A DNA stretch of 64,000 bases from Mastigias papua (lineage: Eukaryota; Cnidaria; Scyphozoa; Rhizostomeae; Mastigiidae), in contig OZ025281.1 in assembly GCA_964019165.1 (NCBI GenBank), positions 14,996,043 to 15,060,042 of the forward strand, read 5' to 3'. The notes beneath the pieces were generated by a model. It did not search any database. It saw only the letters and a list, made by a program, of their open reading frames with translations, and was not told the origin of the DNA. A program made the translations under genes and the position numbers. Positions 28,826 through 44,091 of this stretch are shown piece after piece. The stretch's first letter is position 1. Every line of letters starts with the position of its first letter.

Positions 28826-30949
28826 AGTAGTTAGTTGATAAATGTGATGTTTGTGTTCTGTAACATGTTGTTGAGCTGTTGTGCTCGTTCTGTGGTTGTG
28901 AGTTTGTGAGAGCGAGAGTGGAATGATTGTGAGGAGAGAGATGTGGAATGAGAAAGAATCGGCCACGGAAATAGATGTTGTCGTTGCATAATGCAATGAA
29001 TATGAGACCAATTGCTCAGAGCACGTGGATGAGAAAGTAGATGAGCAGTGCGTTATCGTGGCATTGAAATCGAGTTTCACAGGATATTTCGCGTGGAGTT
29101 GCTATAAGACTGCGAACGGACGAGAAAACATTACTTGATGGAGCAGTGGATCAGCTGAATTTCTAGAGGTAAGCGTATTTGAGTGTTCTAACTGTATGTT
29201 TTCAGTGTTGTGAAATGGTTTCTAGTTAATGTAGATCATGGTAAAACTGGAGCAGGATATGTTCTATTGGAGATGGAAGTGGAGATGGAAGTGAGTATGC
29301 AACTGAAGATGGAGCACAGTTGGTGTGAAGGAAACAAGCTAGTGGTGTTAGGTATGGATGAGTTGTTGATTTATCTACTAATTAATTTACTCTACTATCC
29401 ATTTACTCATTTATCTACTGTATTTATGTATTGGAGGCATGAGCTGTAGTTGTAATTAGTTGATAGCTGTCTATAGTTACTGTATGCAGTAGTAGATAGC
29501 AGTAGTTAGTTGATAAATGTGATGTTTGTGTTCTGTAACATGTTGTTGAGCTGTTGTGCTCGTTCTGTGGTTGTGAGTTTGTGAGAGCGAGAGTGGAATG
29601 ATTGTGAGGAGAGAGATGTGGAATGAGAAAGAATCGGCCACGGAAATAGATGTTGTCGGTGCATAATGCAATGAATATGAGAGGAATTGCTCAGAGCACG
29701 TGGATGAGAAAGTAGATGAGCAGTGCGTTATCCCGACATTGAACTCGAGTTTCAAAGGATATTTCGCGTGGAGTTGCTATAAGACTGCGAACGGACGAGA
29801 AAGCATTACTTGATGGAGCAGTGGATCAGCTGAATTTCTAGAGGTAAGCGTATTTGAGTGTTCTAACTGTATGTTTTCAGTGTTGTCAAATGGTTTCTAG
29901 TTAATTTAGAACATGGTAAAACTGGAGCAGGATATGTTCTATTGGAGATGGAAGTGGAGATGGAAGTGAGTATGTAACTGAAGATGGAGCACAATTGGTG
30001 TGAAGGAAACAAGCTAGTGGTGTTAGGTATGGATGAGTTGTTGCTTTATCTACTAATTAATTTACTCTATTATCCATTTACTCATTTATCTACTGTATTT
30101 ATGTATTGGAGGCATGAGCTGTAGTTGTAATTAGTTGATAGCTGTCTATAGTTACTGTATGCAGTAGTAGATAGCAGTAGTTAGTTGATAAATGTGATGT
30201 GTGTGTTCTGTAACATGTTGTTGAGCTGTTGTGCTCGTTCTGTGTTTGTGAGTTTGTGAGAGCGAGAGTGGAATGATTGTGAGGAGAGAGATGTGGAATG
30301 AGAAAGAATCGGCCACGGAAATAGATGTTGTCGGTGCATAATGCAATGAATATGAGACCAATTGCTCAGAGCACGTGGATGAGAAAGTAGATGAGCAGTG
30401 CGTTATCGTGGCATTGAAATCGAGTTTCACAGGATATTTCGCGTGGAGTTGCTATAAGACTGCGAACGGACGAGAAAGCATTACTTGATGGAGCAGTGGA
30501 TCAGCTGAATTTCTAGAGGTAAGCGTATTTGAGTGTTCTAACTGTATGTTTTCAGTGTTGTCAAATGGTTTCTAGTTAATTTAGATCATGGTAAAACTGG
30601 AGCAGGATATGTTCTATTGGAGATGGAAGTGGAGATGGAAGTGAGTATGCAACAGAAAATGGAGCGCAATTGGTGTGAAGGAAACAAGCTAGTGGTGTTA
30701 GGTATGGATGAGTTGTTGATTTATCTACTAATTACGTTACTCTACTATCCATTTACTCATTTATCTACTGTATTTATGTATTGGAGGCATGAGCTGTAGT
30801 TGTAATTAGTTGATAGCTGTCTATAGTTACTGTATGCAGTAGTAGATAGCAGTAGTTAGTTGATAAATGTGATGTGTGTGTTCTGTAACATGTTGTTGAG
30901 CTGTTGTGCTCGTTCTGTGTTTGTGAGTTTGTGAGAGCGAGAGTGGAAT

Positions 30950-33900
30950 GATTGTGAGGAGAGAGATGTGGAATGAGAAAGAATCGGCCACGGAAATAGA
31001 TGTTGTCGGTGCATAATGCAATGAATATGAGACCACTTGCTCAGAGCGCGTGGATGAGAAAGTAGATAAGCAGTGCGTTATCATGGCATTGAACTCGAGT
31101 TTCACAGGATATTTCGCGTGGAGTTGCTATATGACTGGGAGCGGACGAGAAAGCATTACTTGATGGAGCAGTGGATCAGCAGAATTTCTAGAGGTAAGCG
31201 TATTTGAGTGTTCTAACTGTATGTTTTCAGTGTTGTCAAATGGTTTCTAGTTAATTTAGATGATGGTAAAACTGGAGCAGGATATGTTCTATTGGAGATG
31301 GAAGTGGAGATGGAAGTGAGTATGCAACTGAAGATGGAGCACAATTGGTGTGAAGGAAACAAGCTAATGGAGTTAGGTATGGATGAGTTGTTGATTTATC
31401 TACTAATTAATTTACTCTATTATCCATTTACTCATTTATCTATTTAATTATTGGAGGCATGAGCTGTAGTTGTAATTAGTTGATAGCTGTCTATAGTTAC
31501 TGTATGCAGTAGTAGATAGCAGTAGTTAGTTGATAAATGTGATGTTTGTGTTCTGTAACATGTTGTTGAGCTGTTGTGCTCGTTCTGTGGTTGTGAATTT
31601 GTGAGAGCGAGAGAGGAATGATTGTGAGGAGAGAGATGTGGAATGAGAAAGAATCGGCCACGGAAATAGATGTTGTCGGTGCATAATACAATCAATATGA
31701 GACCAATTGCTTAGAGCACGTGGATGAGAAAGTAGATGAGCAGTGCGTTATCGTGACATTGAAGTCGAGTTGCAAAGGATATTTCGCGTGGAGTTGCTAT
31801 AAGACTGCGAACGGACGAGAAAGCATTACTTGATGGAGCAGTGGATCAGCTGAATTTCTAGAGGTAAGCGTATTTGAGTGTTGTAACTGTAAATTTTCAG
31901 TGTTGTCAAATGGTTTCTAGTTAATTTAGATCATGGTAAAACTGGAGCAGGATATGTTCTATTGGAGATGGAAGTGGAGATGGAAGTGAGTATGCAACTG
32001 AAGATGGAGCACAATTGGTGTGAAGGAAACAAGCTAGTGGTGTTAGGTATGGATGAGTTGTTGATTTATCTACTAATTAATTTACACTATTATCCATTTA
32101 CTCATTTATCTTTTTAATTATTGGAGGTATGAGCTGTAGTTGTAATTAGTTGATAGCTGTCTATAGTTACTGTATGCAGTAGTAGATAGCAGTAGTTAGT
32201 TGATAAATGTGATGTGTGTGTTCTGTAACATGTTGTTGAGCTGTTGTGCTCGTTCTGTGTTTGTGAGTTTGCGAGAGCGAGAGTGGAATGATTTTGAGGA
32301 GAGAGATGTGGAATGAGAAAGAATCGGCCACGGAAATAGATGTTCTCGGTGCATAATGCAATGAATATGAGACCAATTGCTCAGAGCACGTGGATGAGAA
32401 AGTAGATGAGCAGTGCGTTATCATGGCATTGAACTCGAGTTTCACAGGATATTTCGCGTGGAGTTGCTATAAGACTGCGAACGGACGAGAAAACATTACT
32501 TGATGGAGCAGTGGATCAGCTGAATTTCTAGAGGTAAGCGTATTTGAGTGTTCTAACTGTATGTTTTCAGTGTTGTCAAATGGTTTCTAGTTAATTTAGA
32601 TCATGGTAAAACTGGAGCAGGATATGTTCTATTGGAGATGGAAGTGGAGATGGAAGTGAGTATGCCACTGAAGATGGAGCACAGTTGGTGTGAAGGAAAC
32701 AAGCTAGTGGTGTTAGGTATGGATGAGTTGTTGATTTATCTACTAATTAATTTACTCTATTATCCATTTACTCATTTATCTACTGTATTTATGTATTGGA
32801 GGCATGAGCTGTAGTTGTAATTAGTTGATAGCTGTCTATAGTTACTGTATGCAGTAGTAGATAGCAGTAGTTAGTTGATAAATGTGATGTTTGTGTTCTG
32901 TAACATGTTGTTGAGCTGTTGTGCTCGTTCTGTGGTTGTGAGTTTGTGAGAGCGAGAGTGGAATGATTGTGAGGAGAGAGATGTGGAATGAGAAAGAATC
33001 GGCCACGGAAATAGATGTTGTCTGTGCATAATATAATCAATATGAGACCAATAGCTCAGAGCACGAGGATGAGAAGGTAGATGAGCAGTGCGTTATCGTG
33101 GCATTGAACTCGAGTTTCACAGGATATATCGCGTGGAGTTGCTATAAGACTGCGAACGGACGAGAAAGCATTACTTGATGGAGCTGTGGATCAGCTGAAT
33201 TTCTAGAGGTAAGCGTATTTGAGTGTTCTAACTGTATGTTTTCAGTGTTGTCAAATGGTTTCTAGTTAATTTAGATCATGGTAAAACTGGAGCAGGATAT
33301 GTTCTATTGGAGATGGAAGTGGAGATGGAAGTGAGTATGCAACTGAAGATGGAGCACAATTGGTGTGAAGGAAACAAGCTAGTGGTGTTAGGTATGGATG
33401 AGTTGTTGATTTATCTACTAATTACTTTACTCTACTATCCATTTACTCATGTATCTACTGTATTTATGTATTGGAGGCATGAGCTGTAGTTGTAATTAGT
33501 TGATAGCTGTCTATAGTTACTGTATGCAGTAGTAGATAGCAGTAGTTAGTTGATAAATGTGATGTGTGTGTTCTGTAACATATTGTTGAGCTGTTGTGCT
33601 CGTTCTGTGTTTGTGAGTTTGTGAGAGCGAGAGTGGAATGATTGTGAGGAGAGAGATGTGGAATGAGAAAGAATCGGCCACGGAAATAGATATTGTCGGT
33701 GCATAATGCAATGAATATGAGACCAACTGCTCAGAGCACGTGGATGAGAAAGTAGATGAGCAGTGCGTTATCGTGGCATTGAGATCGAGTTTCACAGGAT
33801 ATTTCGCGTGGAGTTGTTATAAGACTGCAAACGGACGAGAAAGCTTTACTTAATGGAGCAGTGGATCAGCTGAATTTCTAGAGGTAAGCGTATTTGAGTG

Positions 33901-36900
33901 TTCTAACTGTATGTTTTCAGTGTTGTCAAATGGTTTCTAGTTAATTTAGATCATGGTAAAACTGGAGCAGGATATGTTCTATTGGAGATGGAAGTGGAGA
34001 TGGAAGTGAGTATGCAACTGAAGATGGAGCACAGTTGGTGTGAAGGAAACAAGCTAGTGGTGTTAGGTATGGATGAGTTGTTGATTTATCTACTAATTAA
34101 TTTACTCTATTATCCATTTACTCATTTATCTACTGTATTTATGTATTGGAGGCATGAGCTGTAGTTGTAATTAGTTGATAGCTGTCTATAGTTACTGTAT
34201 GCAGTAGTAGATAGCAGTAGTTAGTTGATAAATGTGATGTTTGTGTTCTGTAACATGTTGTTGAGCTGTTGTGCTCGTTCTGTGGTTGTGAGTTTGTGAG
34301 ACCGAGAGTGGAATGATTGTGAGGAGAGAGATGTGGAATGAGAAAGAATCGGCCACGGAAATAGATGTTGTCGGTGCATAATGCAATAAATATGAGACCA
34401 CTTGCTCAGAGCACGTGGATTAGAAAGTAGATAAGCAGTGCGTTATCATGGCATTGAACTCGAGTTTCACAGGATATTTCGCGTGGAGTTGCTATAAGAC
34501 TGCGAACGGACGAGAAAGCATTACTTGATGGAGCAGTGGATCAGCTGAATTTCTAGAGGTAAGCGTATTTGAGTGTTCTAACTGTATGTTTTCAGTGTTG
34601 TCAAATGGTTTCTAGTTAATTTAGATCATGGTAAAACTGGAGCAGGATATGTTCTATTGGAGATGGAAGTGGAGATGGAAGTGAGTATGCAACTGAAGAT
34701 GGAGCACAATTGGTGTGAAGGAAACAAGCTAGTGGTGTTAGGTATGGATGAGTTGTTGATTTATCTACTAATTACTTTACTCTACTATCCATTTACTCAT
34801 GTATCTACTGTATTTATGTATTGGAGGCATGAGCTGTAGTTGTAATTAGTTGATAGCTGTCTATAGTTACTGTATGCAGTAGTAGATAGCAGTAGTTAGT
34901 TGATAAATGTGATGTGTGTGTTCTGTAACATATTGTTGAGCTGTTGTGCTCGTTCTGTGTTTGTGAGTTTCTGAGAGCGAGAGTGGAATGATTGTGAGGA
35001 GAGAGATGTGGAATGAGAAAGAATCGGCCACGGAAATAGATGTTGTCGGTGCATAATGCAATGAATATGAGACCAACTGCTCAGAGCACGTGGATGAGAA
35101 AGTAGATGAGCAGTGCGTTATCGTGGCATTGAAATCGAGTTTCACAGGATATTTCGCGTGGAGTTGTTATAAGACTGCAAACGGACGAGAAAGCATTACT
35201 TAATGGAGCAGTGGATCAACTGAATTTCTAGAGGTAAGCGTATTTGAGTGTTCTAACTGTATGTTTTCAGTGTTGTCAAATGGTTTCTAGTTAATTTAGA
35301 TCATGGTAAAACTGGAGCAGGATATGTTCTATTGGAGATGGAAGTGGAGATGGAAGTGAGTATGCAACTGAAGATGGAGCACAGTTGGTGTGAAGGAAAC
35401 AAGCTAGTGGTGTTAGGTATGGATGAGTTGTTGATTTATCTACTAATTAATTTACTCTATTATCCATTTACTCATTTATCTACTGTATTTATGTATTGGA
35501 GGCATGAGCTGTAGTTGTAATTAGTTGATAGCTGTCTATAGTTACTGTATGCAGTAGTAGATAGCAGTAGTTAGTTGATAAATGTGATGTTTGTGTTCTG
35601 TAACATGTTGTTGAGCTGTTGTGCTCGTTCTGTGGTTGTGAGTTTGTGAGAGCGAGAGTGGAATGATTGTGAGGAGAGAGATGTGGAATGAGAAAGAATC
35701 GGCCACGGAAATAGATGTTGTCGGTGCATAATGCAATGAATATGAGACCACTTGCTCAGAGCGCGTGGATGAGAAAGTAGATAAGCAGTGCGTTATCATG
35801 GCATTGAACTCGAGTTTCACAGGATATTTCGCGTGGAGTTGCTATATGACTGGGAGCGGACGAGAAAGCATTACTTGATGGAGCAGTGGATCAGCAGAAT
35901 TTCTAGAGGTAAGCGTATTTGAGTGTTCTAACTGTATGTTTTCAGTGTTGTCAAATGGTTTCTAGTTAATTTAGATGATGGTAAAACTGGAGCAGGATAT
36001 GTTCTATTGGAGATGGAAGTGGAGATGGAAGTGAGTATGCAACTGAAGATGGAGCACAATTGGTGTGAAGGAAACAAGCTAATGGAGTTAGGTATGGATG
36101 AGTTGTTGATTTATCTACTAATTAATTTACTCTATTATCCATTTACTCATTTATCTATTTAATTATTGGAGGCATGAGCTGTAGTTGTAATTAGTTGATA
36201 GCTGTCTATAGTTACTGTATGCAGTAGTAGATAGCAGTAGTTAGTTGATAAATGTGATGTTTGTGTTCTGTAACATGTTGTTGAGCTGTTGTGCTCGTTC
36301 TGTGGTTGTGAATTTGTGAGAGCGAGAGAGGAATGATTGTGAGGAGAGAGATGTGGAATGAGAAAGAATCGGCCACGGAAATAGATGTTGTCGGTGCATA
36401 ATACAATCAATATGAGACCAATTGCTTAGAGCACGTGGATGAGAAAGTAGATGAGCAGTGCGTTATCGTGACATTGAAGTCGAGTTGCAAAGGATATTTC
36501 GCGTGGAGTTGCTATAAGACTGCGAACGGACGAGAAAGCATTACTTGATGGAGCAGTGGATCAGCTGAATTTCTAGAGGTAAGCGTATTTGAGTGTTGTA
36601 ACTGTAAATTTTCAGTGTTGTCAAATGGTTTCTAGTTAATTTAGATCATGGTAAAACTGGAGCAGGATATGTTCTATTGGAGATGGAAGTGGAGATGGAA
36701 GTGAGTATGCAACTGAAGATGGAGCACAATTGGTGTGAAGGAAACAAGCTAGTGGTGTTAGGTATGGATGAGTTGTTGATTTATCTACTAATTAATTTAC
36801 ACTATTATCCATTTACTCATTTATCTTTTTAATTATTGGAGGTATGAGCTGTAGTTGTAATTAGTTGATAGCTGTCTATAGTTACTGTATGCAGTAGTAG

Positions 36901-39900
36901 ATAGCAGTAGTTAGTTGATAAATGTGATGTGTGTGTTCTGTAACATGTTGTTGAGCTGTTGTGCTCGTTCTGTGTTTGTGAGTTTGCGAGAGCGAGAGTG
37001 GAATGATTTTGAGGAGAGAGATGTGGAATGAGAAAGAATCGGCCACGGAAATAGATGTTCTCGGTGCATAATGCAATGAATATGAGACCAATTGCTCAGA
37101 GCACGTGGATGAGAAAGTAGATGAGCAGTGCGTTATCATGGCATTGAACTCGAGTTTCAAAGGATATTTCGCGTGGAGTTGCTATAAGACTGCGAACGGA
37201 CGAGAAAGCATTACTTGATGGAGCAGTGGATCAGCTGAATTTCTAGAGGTAAGCGTACTTGAGTATTCTAACTGTGTGTTTTCAGTGTTGTCAAATGGTT
37301 TCTAGTTAATTTAGATCATGGTAAAACTGGAGCAGGATATGTTCTATTGGAGATGGAAGTGGAGATGGAAGTGAGTATGTAACTGAAGATGGAGCACAAT
37401 TGGTGTGAAGGAAACAAGCTAGTTGTGTTAGGTATGGATGAGTTGTTGATTTATCTACTAATTAATTTACTCTATTATCCATTTACTCATTTATCTATTT
37501 AATTATTGGAGGCATGAGCTGTAGTTGTAATTAGTTGATAGCTGTCTATAGTTACTGTATGCAGTAGTAGATAGCAGTAGTTAGTTGATAAATGTGATGT
37601 GTGTGTTCTGTAACATGTTGTTGAGCTTTTGTGCTCGTTCTGTGTATGTGAGTTTGTGAGAGCGAGAGTGGAATGATTGTGAGGAGAGAGATGTGGAATG
37701 AGAAAGAATCGGCCACGGAAATAGATGTTGTCGGTGCATAATGCAATGAATATGAGACCAATTGCTCAGAGCACGTGGATGAGAACGTAGATGAGCAGTG
37801 CGTTATCGTGGCATTGAAATCGAGGTTCACAGGATATTTCGCGTGGAGTTGCTATAAGACTGCGAACGGACGAGAAAACATTACTTGATGGAGCAGTGGA
37901 TCAGCTGAATTTCTAGAGGTAAGCGTATTTGAGTGTTCTAACTGTATGTTTTCAGTGTTGTCAAATGGTTTCTAGTTAATTTAGATCATGGTAAAACTGG
38001 AGCAGGATATGTTCTATTGGAGATGGAAGTGGAGATGGAAGTGAGTATGCCACTGAAGATGGAGCACAGTTGGTGTGAAGGAAACAAGCTAGTGGTGTTA
38101 GGTATGGATGAGTTGTTGATTTATCTACTAATTAATTTACTCTATTATCCATTTACTCATTTATCTACTGTATTTATGTATTGGAGGCATGAGCTGTAGT
38201 TGTAATTAGTTGATAGCTGTCTATAGTTACTGTATGCAGTAGTAGATAGCAGTAGTTAGTTGATAAATGTGATGTTTGTGTTCTGTAACATGTTGTTGAG
38301 CTGTTGTGCTCGTTCTGTGGTTGTGAGTTTGTGAGAGCGAGAGTGGAATGATTGTGAGGAGAGAGATGTGGAATGAGAAAGAATCGGCCACGGAAATAGA
38401 TGTTGTCTGTGCATAATATAATCAATATGAGACCAATAGCTCAGAGCACGAGGATGAGAAGGTAGATGAGCAGTGCGTTATCGTGGCATTGAACTCGAGT
38501 TTCACAGGATATATCGCGTGGAGTTGCTATAAGACTGCGAACGGACGAGAAAGCATTACTTGATGGAGCTGTGGATCAGCTGAATTTCTAGAGGTAAGCG
38601 TATTTGAGTGTTCTAACTGTATGTTTTCAGTGTTGTCAAATGGTTTCTAGTTAATTTAGATCATGGTAAAACTGGAGCAGGATATGTTCTATTGGAGATG
38701 GAAGTGGAGATGGAAGTGAGTATGCAACTGAAGATGGAGCACAATTGGTGTGAAGGAAACAAGCTAGTGGTGTTAGGTATGGATGAGTTGTTGATTTATC
38801 TACTAATTACTTTACTCTACTATCCATTTACTCATGTATCTACTGTATTTATGTATTGGAGGCATGAGCTGTAGTTGTAATTAGTTGATAGCTGTCTATA
38901 GTTACTGTATGCAGTAGTAGATAGCAGTAGTTAGTTGATAAATGTGATGTGTGTGTTCTGTAACATATTGTTGAGCTGTTGTGCTCGTTCTGTGTTTGTG
39001 AGTTTGTGAGAGCGAGAGTGGAATGATTGTGAGGAGAGAGATGTGGAATGAGAAAGAATCGGCCACGGAAATAGATATTGTCGGTGCATAATGCAATGAA
39101 TATGAGACCAACTGCTCAGAGCACGTGGATGAGAAAGTAGATGAGCAGTGCGTTATCGTGGCATTGAGATCGAGTTTCACAGGATATTTCGCGTGGAGTT
39201 GTTATAAGACTGCAAACGGACGAGAAAGCTTTACTTAATGGAGCAGTGGATCAGCTGAATTTCTAGAGGTAAGCGTATTTGAGTGTTCTAACTGTATGTT
39301 TTCAGTGTTGTCAAATGGTTTCTAGTTAATTTAGATCATGGTAAAACTGGAGCAGGATATGTTCTATTGGAGATGGAAGTGGAGATGGAAGTGAGTATGC
39401 AACTGAAGATGGAGCACAGTTGGTGTGAAGGAAACAAGCTAGTGGTGTTAGGTATGGATGAGTTGTTGATTTATCTACTAATTAATTTACTCTATTATCC
39501 ATTTACTCATTTATCTACTGTATTTATGTATTGGAGGCATGAGCTGTAGTTGTAATTAGTTGATAGCTGTCTATAGTTACTGTATGCAGTAGTAGATAGC
39601 AGTAGTTAGTTGATAAATGTGATGTTTGTGTTCTGTAACATGTTGTTGAGCTGTTGTGCTCGTTCTGTGGTTGTGAGTTTGTGAGACCGAGAGTGGAATG
39701 ATTGTGAGGAGAGAGATGTGGAATGAGAAAGAATCGGCCACGGAAATAGATGTTGTCGGTGCATAATGCAATAAATATGAGACCACTTGCTCAGAGCACG
39801 TGGATTAGAAAGTAGATAAGCAGTGCGTTATCATGGCATTGAACTCGAGTTTCACAGGATATTTCGCGTGGAGTTGCTATAAGACTGCGAACGGACGAGA

Positions 39901-40900
39901 AAGCATTACTTGATGGAGCAGTGGATCAGCTGAATTTCTAGAGGTAAGCGTATTTGAGTGTTCTAACTGTATGTTTTCAGTGTTGTCAAATGGTTTCTAG
40001 TTAATTTAGATCATGGTAAAACTGGAGCAGGATATGTTCTATTGGAGATGGAAGTGGAGATGGAAGTGAGTATGCAACTGAAGATGGAGCACAATTGGTG
40101 TGAAGGAAACAAGCTAGTGGTGTTAGGTATGGATGAGTTGTTGATTTATCTACTAATTACTTTACTCTACTATCCATTTACTCATGTATCTACTGTATTT
40201 ATGTATTGGAGGCATGAGCTGTAGTTGTAATTAGTTGATAGCTGTCTATAGTTACTGTATGCAGTAGTAGATAGCAGTAGTTAGTTGATAAATGTGATGT
40301 GTGTGTTCTGTAACATATTGTTGAGCTGTTGTGCTCGTTCTGTGTTTGTGAGTTTCTGAGAGCGAGAGTGGAATGATTGTGAGGAGAGAGATGTGGAATG
40401 AGAAAGAATCGGCCACGGAAATAGATGTTGTCGGTGCATAATGCAATGAATATGAGACCAACTGCTCAGAGCACGTGGATGAGAAAGTAGATGAGCAGTG
40501 CGTTATCGTGGCATTGAAATCGAGTTTCACAGGATATTTCGCGTGGAGTTGTTATAAGACTGCAAACGGACGAGAAAGCATTACTTAATGGAGCAGTGGA
40601 TCAGCTGAATTTCTAGAGGTAAGCGTATTTGAGTGTTCTAACTGTATGTTTTCAGTGTTGTCAAATGGTTTCTAGTTAATTTAGATCATGGTAAAACTGG
40701 AGCAGGATATGTTCTATTGGAGATGGAAGTGGAGATGGAAGTGAGTATGCAACTGAAGATGGAGCACAGTTGGTGTGAAGGAAACAAGCTAGTGGTGTTA
40801 GGTATGGATGAGTTGTTGATTTATCTACTAATTAATTTACTCTATTATCCATTTACTCATTTATCTACTGTATTTATGTATTGGAGGCATGAGCTGTAGT
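30950..40900 (+). repeat. Higher-order repeat: 7-monomer block followed by an 8-monomer copy
   Basis: Diagnostic variants repeat at fixed offset. gctatatgactgggagc at ~31125 recurs at ~35840 (4715 bp), and the Pro-coding variant of the monomer at 32632 recurs at 38017 (5385 bp). gagctgtggatc at ~33181 recurs at ~38566, and the variant gagaaagctttact at ~33838 recurs at ~39223 (5385 bp). The offset grows by 670 bp because the second copy has one extra monomer (about 37170-37840). Boundaries are approximate. Confidence 0.85.
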
Positions 40901-43900
40901 TGTAATTAGTGGATAGCTGTCTATAGTTACTGTATGCAGTAGTAGATAGCAGTAGTTAGTTGATAAATGTGATGTTTGTGTTCTGTAACATGTTGTTGAG
41001 CTGTTGTGCTCGTTCTGTGGTTGTGAGTTTGTGAGAGCGAGAGTGGAATGATTGTGAGGAGAGAGATGTGGAATGAGAAAGAACTGGCCACGGAAATAGA
41101 TGTTGTCGGTGCATAATGCAATAAATATGAGACCACTTGCTCAGAGCACGTGGATTAGAAAGCAGATAAGCAGTGCGTTATCATGGCATTGAACTCGAGT
41201 TGCAAAGGATATTTCACGTGGAGTTGCTATAAGACTGCGAACGGACGAGAAAGCATTACTTGATGGAGCGGTGGATCAGCTGAATTTCTAGAGGTAAGCG
41301 TATTTGAGTGTTCTAACTGTATGTTTTCAGTGTTGTCAAATGGTTTCTAGTTAATGTAGATCATGGTAAAACTGGAGCAGGATATGTTCTATTGGAGATG
41401 GAAGTGGAGATGGAAGTGAGTATGCAACTGAAGATGGAGCACAATTGGTGTGAAGGAAACAAGCTAGTGGTGTTAGGTATGGATGAGTTGTTGATTTATC
41501 TACTAATTAATTTACTCTATTATCCATTTACTCATTTATCTACTGTATTTATGTATTGGAGGCATGAGCTGTAGTTGTAATTAGTTGATAGCTGTCTATA
41601 GTTACTGTATGCAGTAGTAGATAGCAGTAGTTAGTTGATAAATGTGATGTTTGTGTTCTGTAACATGTTGTTGAGCTGTTGTGCTCGTTCTGTGGTTGTG
41701 AGTTTGTGAGAGCGAGAGTGGAATGATTGTGAGGAGAGAGATGTGGAATGAGAAAGAATTGGCCACGGAAATAGATGTTGTCGGTGCATAATGCAATAAA
41801 TATGAGACCACTTGCTCAGAGCACGTGGATTAGAAAGTAGATAAGCAGTGCGTTATCATGGCATTGAACTCGAGTTTCACAGGATATTTCGCGTGGAGTT
41901 GCTATAAGACTGCGAACGGACGAGAAAGCATTACTTGATGGAGCAGTGGATCAGCTGAATTTCTAGAGGTAAGCGTATTTGAGTGTTCTAACTGTATGTT
42001 TTCAGTGTTGTCAAATGGTTTCTAGTTAATGTAGATCATGGTAAAACTGGAGCAGGATATGTTCTATTGGAGATGGAAGTGGAGATGGAAGTGAGTATGC
42101 AACTGAAGATGGAGCACAATTGGTGTGAAGGAAACAAGCTAGTGGTGTTAGGTATGGATGAGTTGTTGATTTATCTACTAATTACTTTACTCTACTATCC
42201 ATTTACTCATGTATCTACTGTATTTATGTATTGGAGGCATGAGCTGTAGTTGTAATTAGTTGATAGCTGTCTATAGTTACTGTATGCAGTAGTAGATAGC
42301 AGTAGTTAGTTGATAAATGTGATGTGTGTGTTCTGTAACATATTGTTGAGCTGTTGTGCTCGTTCTGTGTTTGTGAGTTTCTGAGAGCGAGAGTGGAATG
42401 ATTGTGAGGAGAGAGATGTGGAATGAGAAAGAATCGGCCACGGAAATAGATGTTGTCGGTGCATAATGCAATGAATATGAGACCAACTGCTCAGAGCACG
42501 TGGATGAGAAAGTAGATGAGCAGTGCGTTATCGTGGCATTGAAATCGAGTTTCACAGGATATTTCGCGTGGAGTTGTTATAAGACTGCAAACGGACGAGA
42601 AAGCATTACTTAATGGAGCAGTGGATCAGCTGAATTTCTAGAGGTAAGCGTATTTGAGTGTTCTAACTGTATGTTTTCAGTGTTGTCAAATGGTTTCTAG
42701 TTAATTTAGATCATGGTAAAACTGGAGCAGGATATGTTCTATTGGAGATGGAAGTGGAGATGGAAGTGAGTATGCAACTGAAGATGGAGCACAGTTGGTG
42801 TGAAGGAAACAAGCTAGTGGTGTTAGGTATGGATGAGTTGTTGATTTATCTACTAATTAATTTACTCTATTATCCATTTACTCATTTATCTACTGTATTT
42901 ATGTATTGGAGGCATGAGCTGTAGTTGTAATTAGTGGATAGCTGTCTATAGTTACTGTATGCAGTAGTAGATAGCAGTAGTTAGTTGATAAATGTGATGT
43001 TTGTGTTCTGTAACATGTTGTTGAGCTGTTGTGCTCGTTCTGTGGTTGTGAGTTTGTGAGAGCGAGAGTGGAATGATTGTGAGGAGAGAGATGTGGAATG
43101 AGAAAGAACTGGCCACGGAAATAGATGTTGTCGGTGCATAATGCAATAAATATGAGACCACTTGCTCAGAGCACGTGGATTAGAAAGCAGATAAGCAGTG
43201 CGTTATCATGGCATTGAACTCGAGTTGCAAAGGATATTTCACGTGGAGTTGCTATAAGACTGCGAACGGACGAGAAAGCATTACTTGATGGAGCGGTGGA
43301 TCAGCTGAATTTCTAGAGGTAAGCGTATTTGAGTGTTCTAACTGTATGTTTTCAGTGTTGTCAAATGGTTTCTAGTTAATGTAGATCATGGTAAAACTGG
43401 AGCAGGATATGTTCTATTGGAGATGGAAGTGGAGATGGAAGTGAGTATGCAACTGAAGATGGAGCACAATTGGTGTGAAGGAAACAAGCTAGTGGTGTTA
43501 GGTATGGATGAGTTGTTGATTTATCTACTAATTAATTTACTCTATTATCCATTTACTCATTTATCTACTGTATTTATGTATTGGAGGCATGAGCTGTAGT
43601 TGTAATTAGTTGATAGCTGTCTATAGTTACTGTATGCAGTAGTAGATAGCAGTAGTTAGTTGATAAATGTGATGTTTGTGTTCTGTAACATGTTGTTGAG
43701 CTGTTGTGCTCGTTCTGTGGTTGTGAGTTTGTGAGAGCGAGAGTGGAATGATTGTGAGGAGAGAGATGTGGAATGAGAAAGAATTGGCCACGGAAATAGA
43801 TGTTGTCGGTGCATAATGCAATAAATATGAGACCACTTGCTCAGAGCACGTGGATTAGAAAGTAGATAAGCAGTGCGTTATCATGGCATTGAACTCGAGT

Positions 43901-44091
43901 TTCACAGGATATTTCGCGTGGAGTTGCTATAAGACTGCGAACGGACGAGAAAGCATTACTTGATGGAGCAGTGGATCAGCTGAATTTCTAGAGGTAAGCG
44001 TATTTGAGTGTTCTAACTGTATGTTTTCAGTGTTGTCAAATGGTTTCTAGTTAATGTAGATCATGGTAAAACTGGAGCAGGATATGTTCTA
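40042..44091 (+). repeat. 2025-bp three-monomer duplication
   Basis: Monomers at 40042, 40717 and 41392 recur as 42067, 42742 and 43417 with the same private variants in the same order. These include gagtttctgagag, agtggatagctg with gaactggccacgg, and gaattggccacgg. The offset is 2025 bp, three 675-bp units. It is a very recent exchange within the array. Confidence 0.9.
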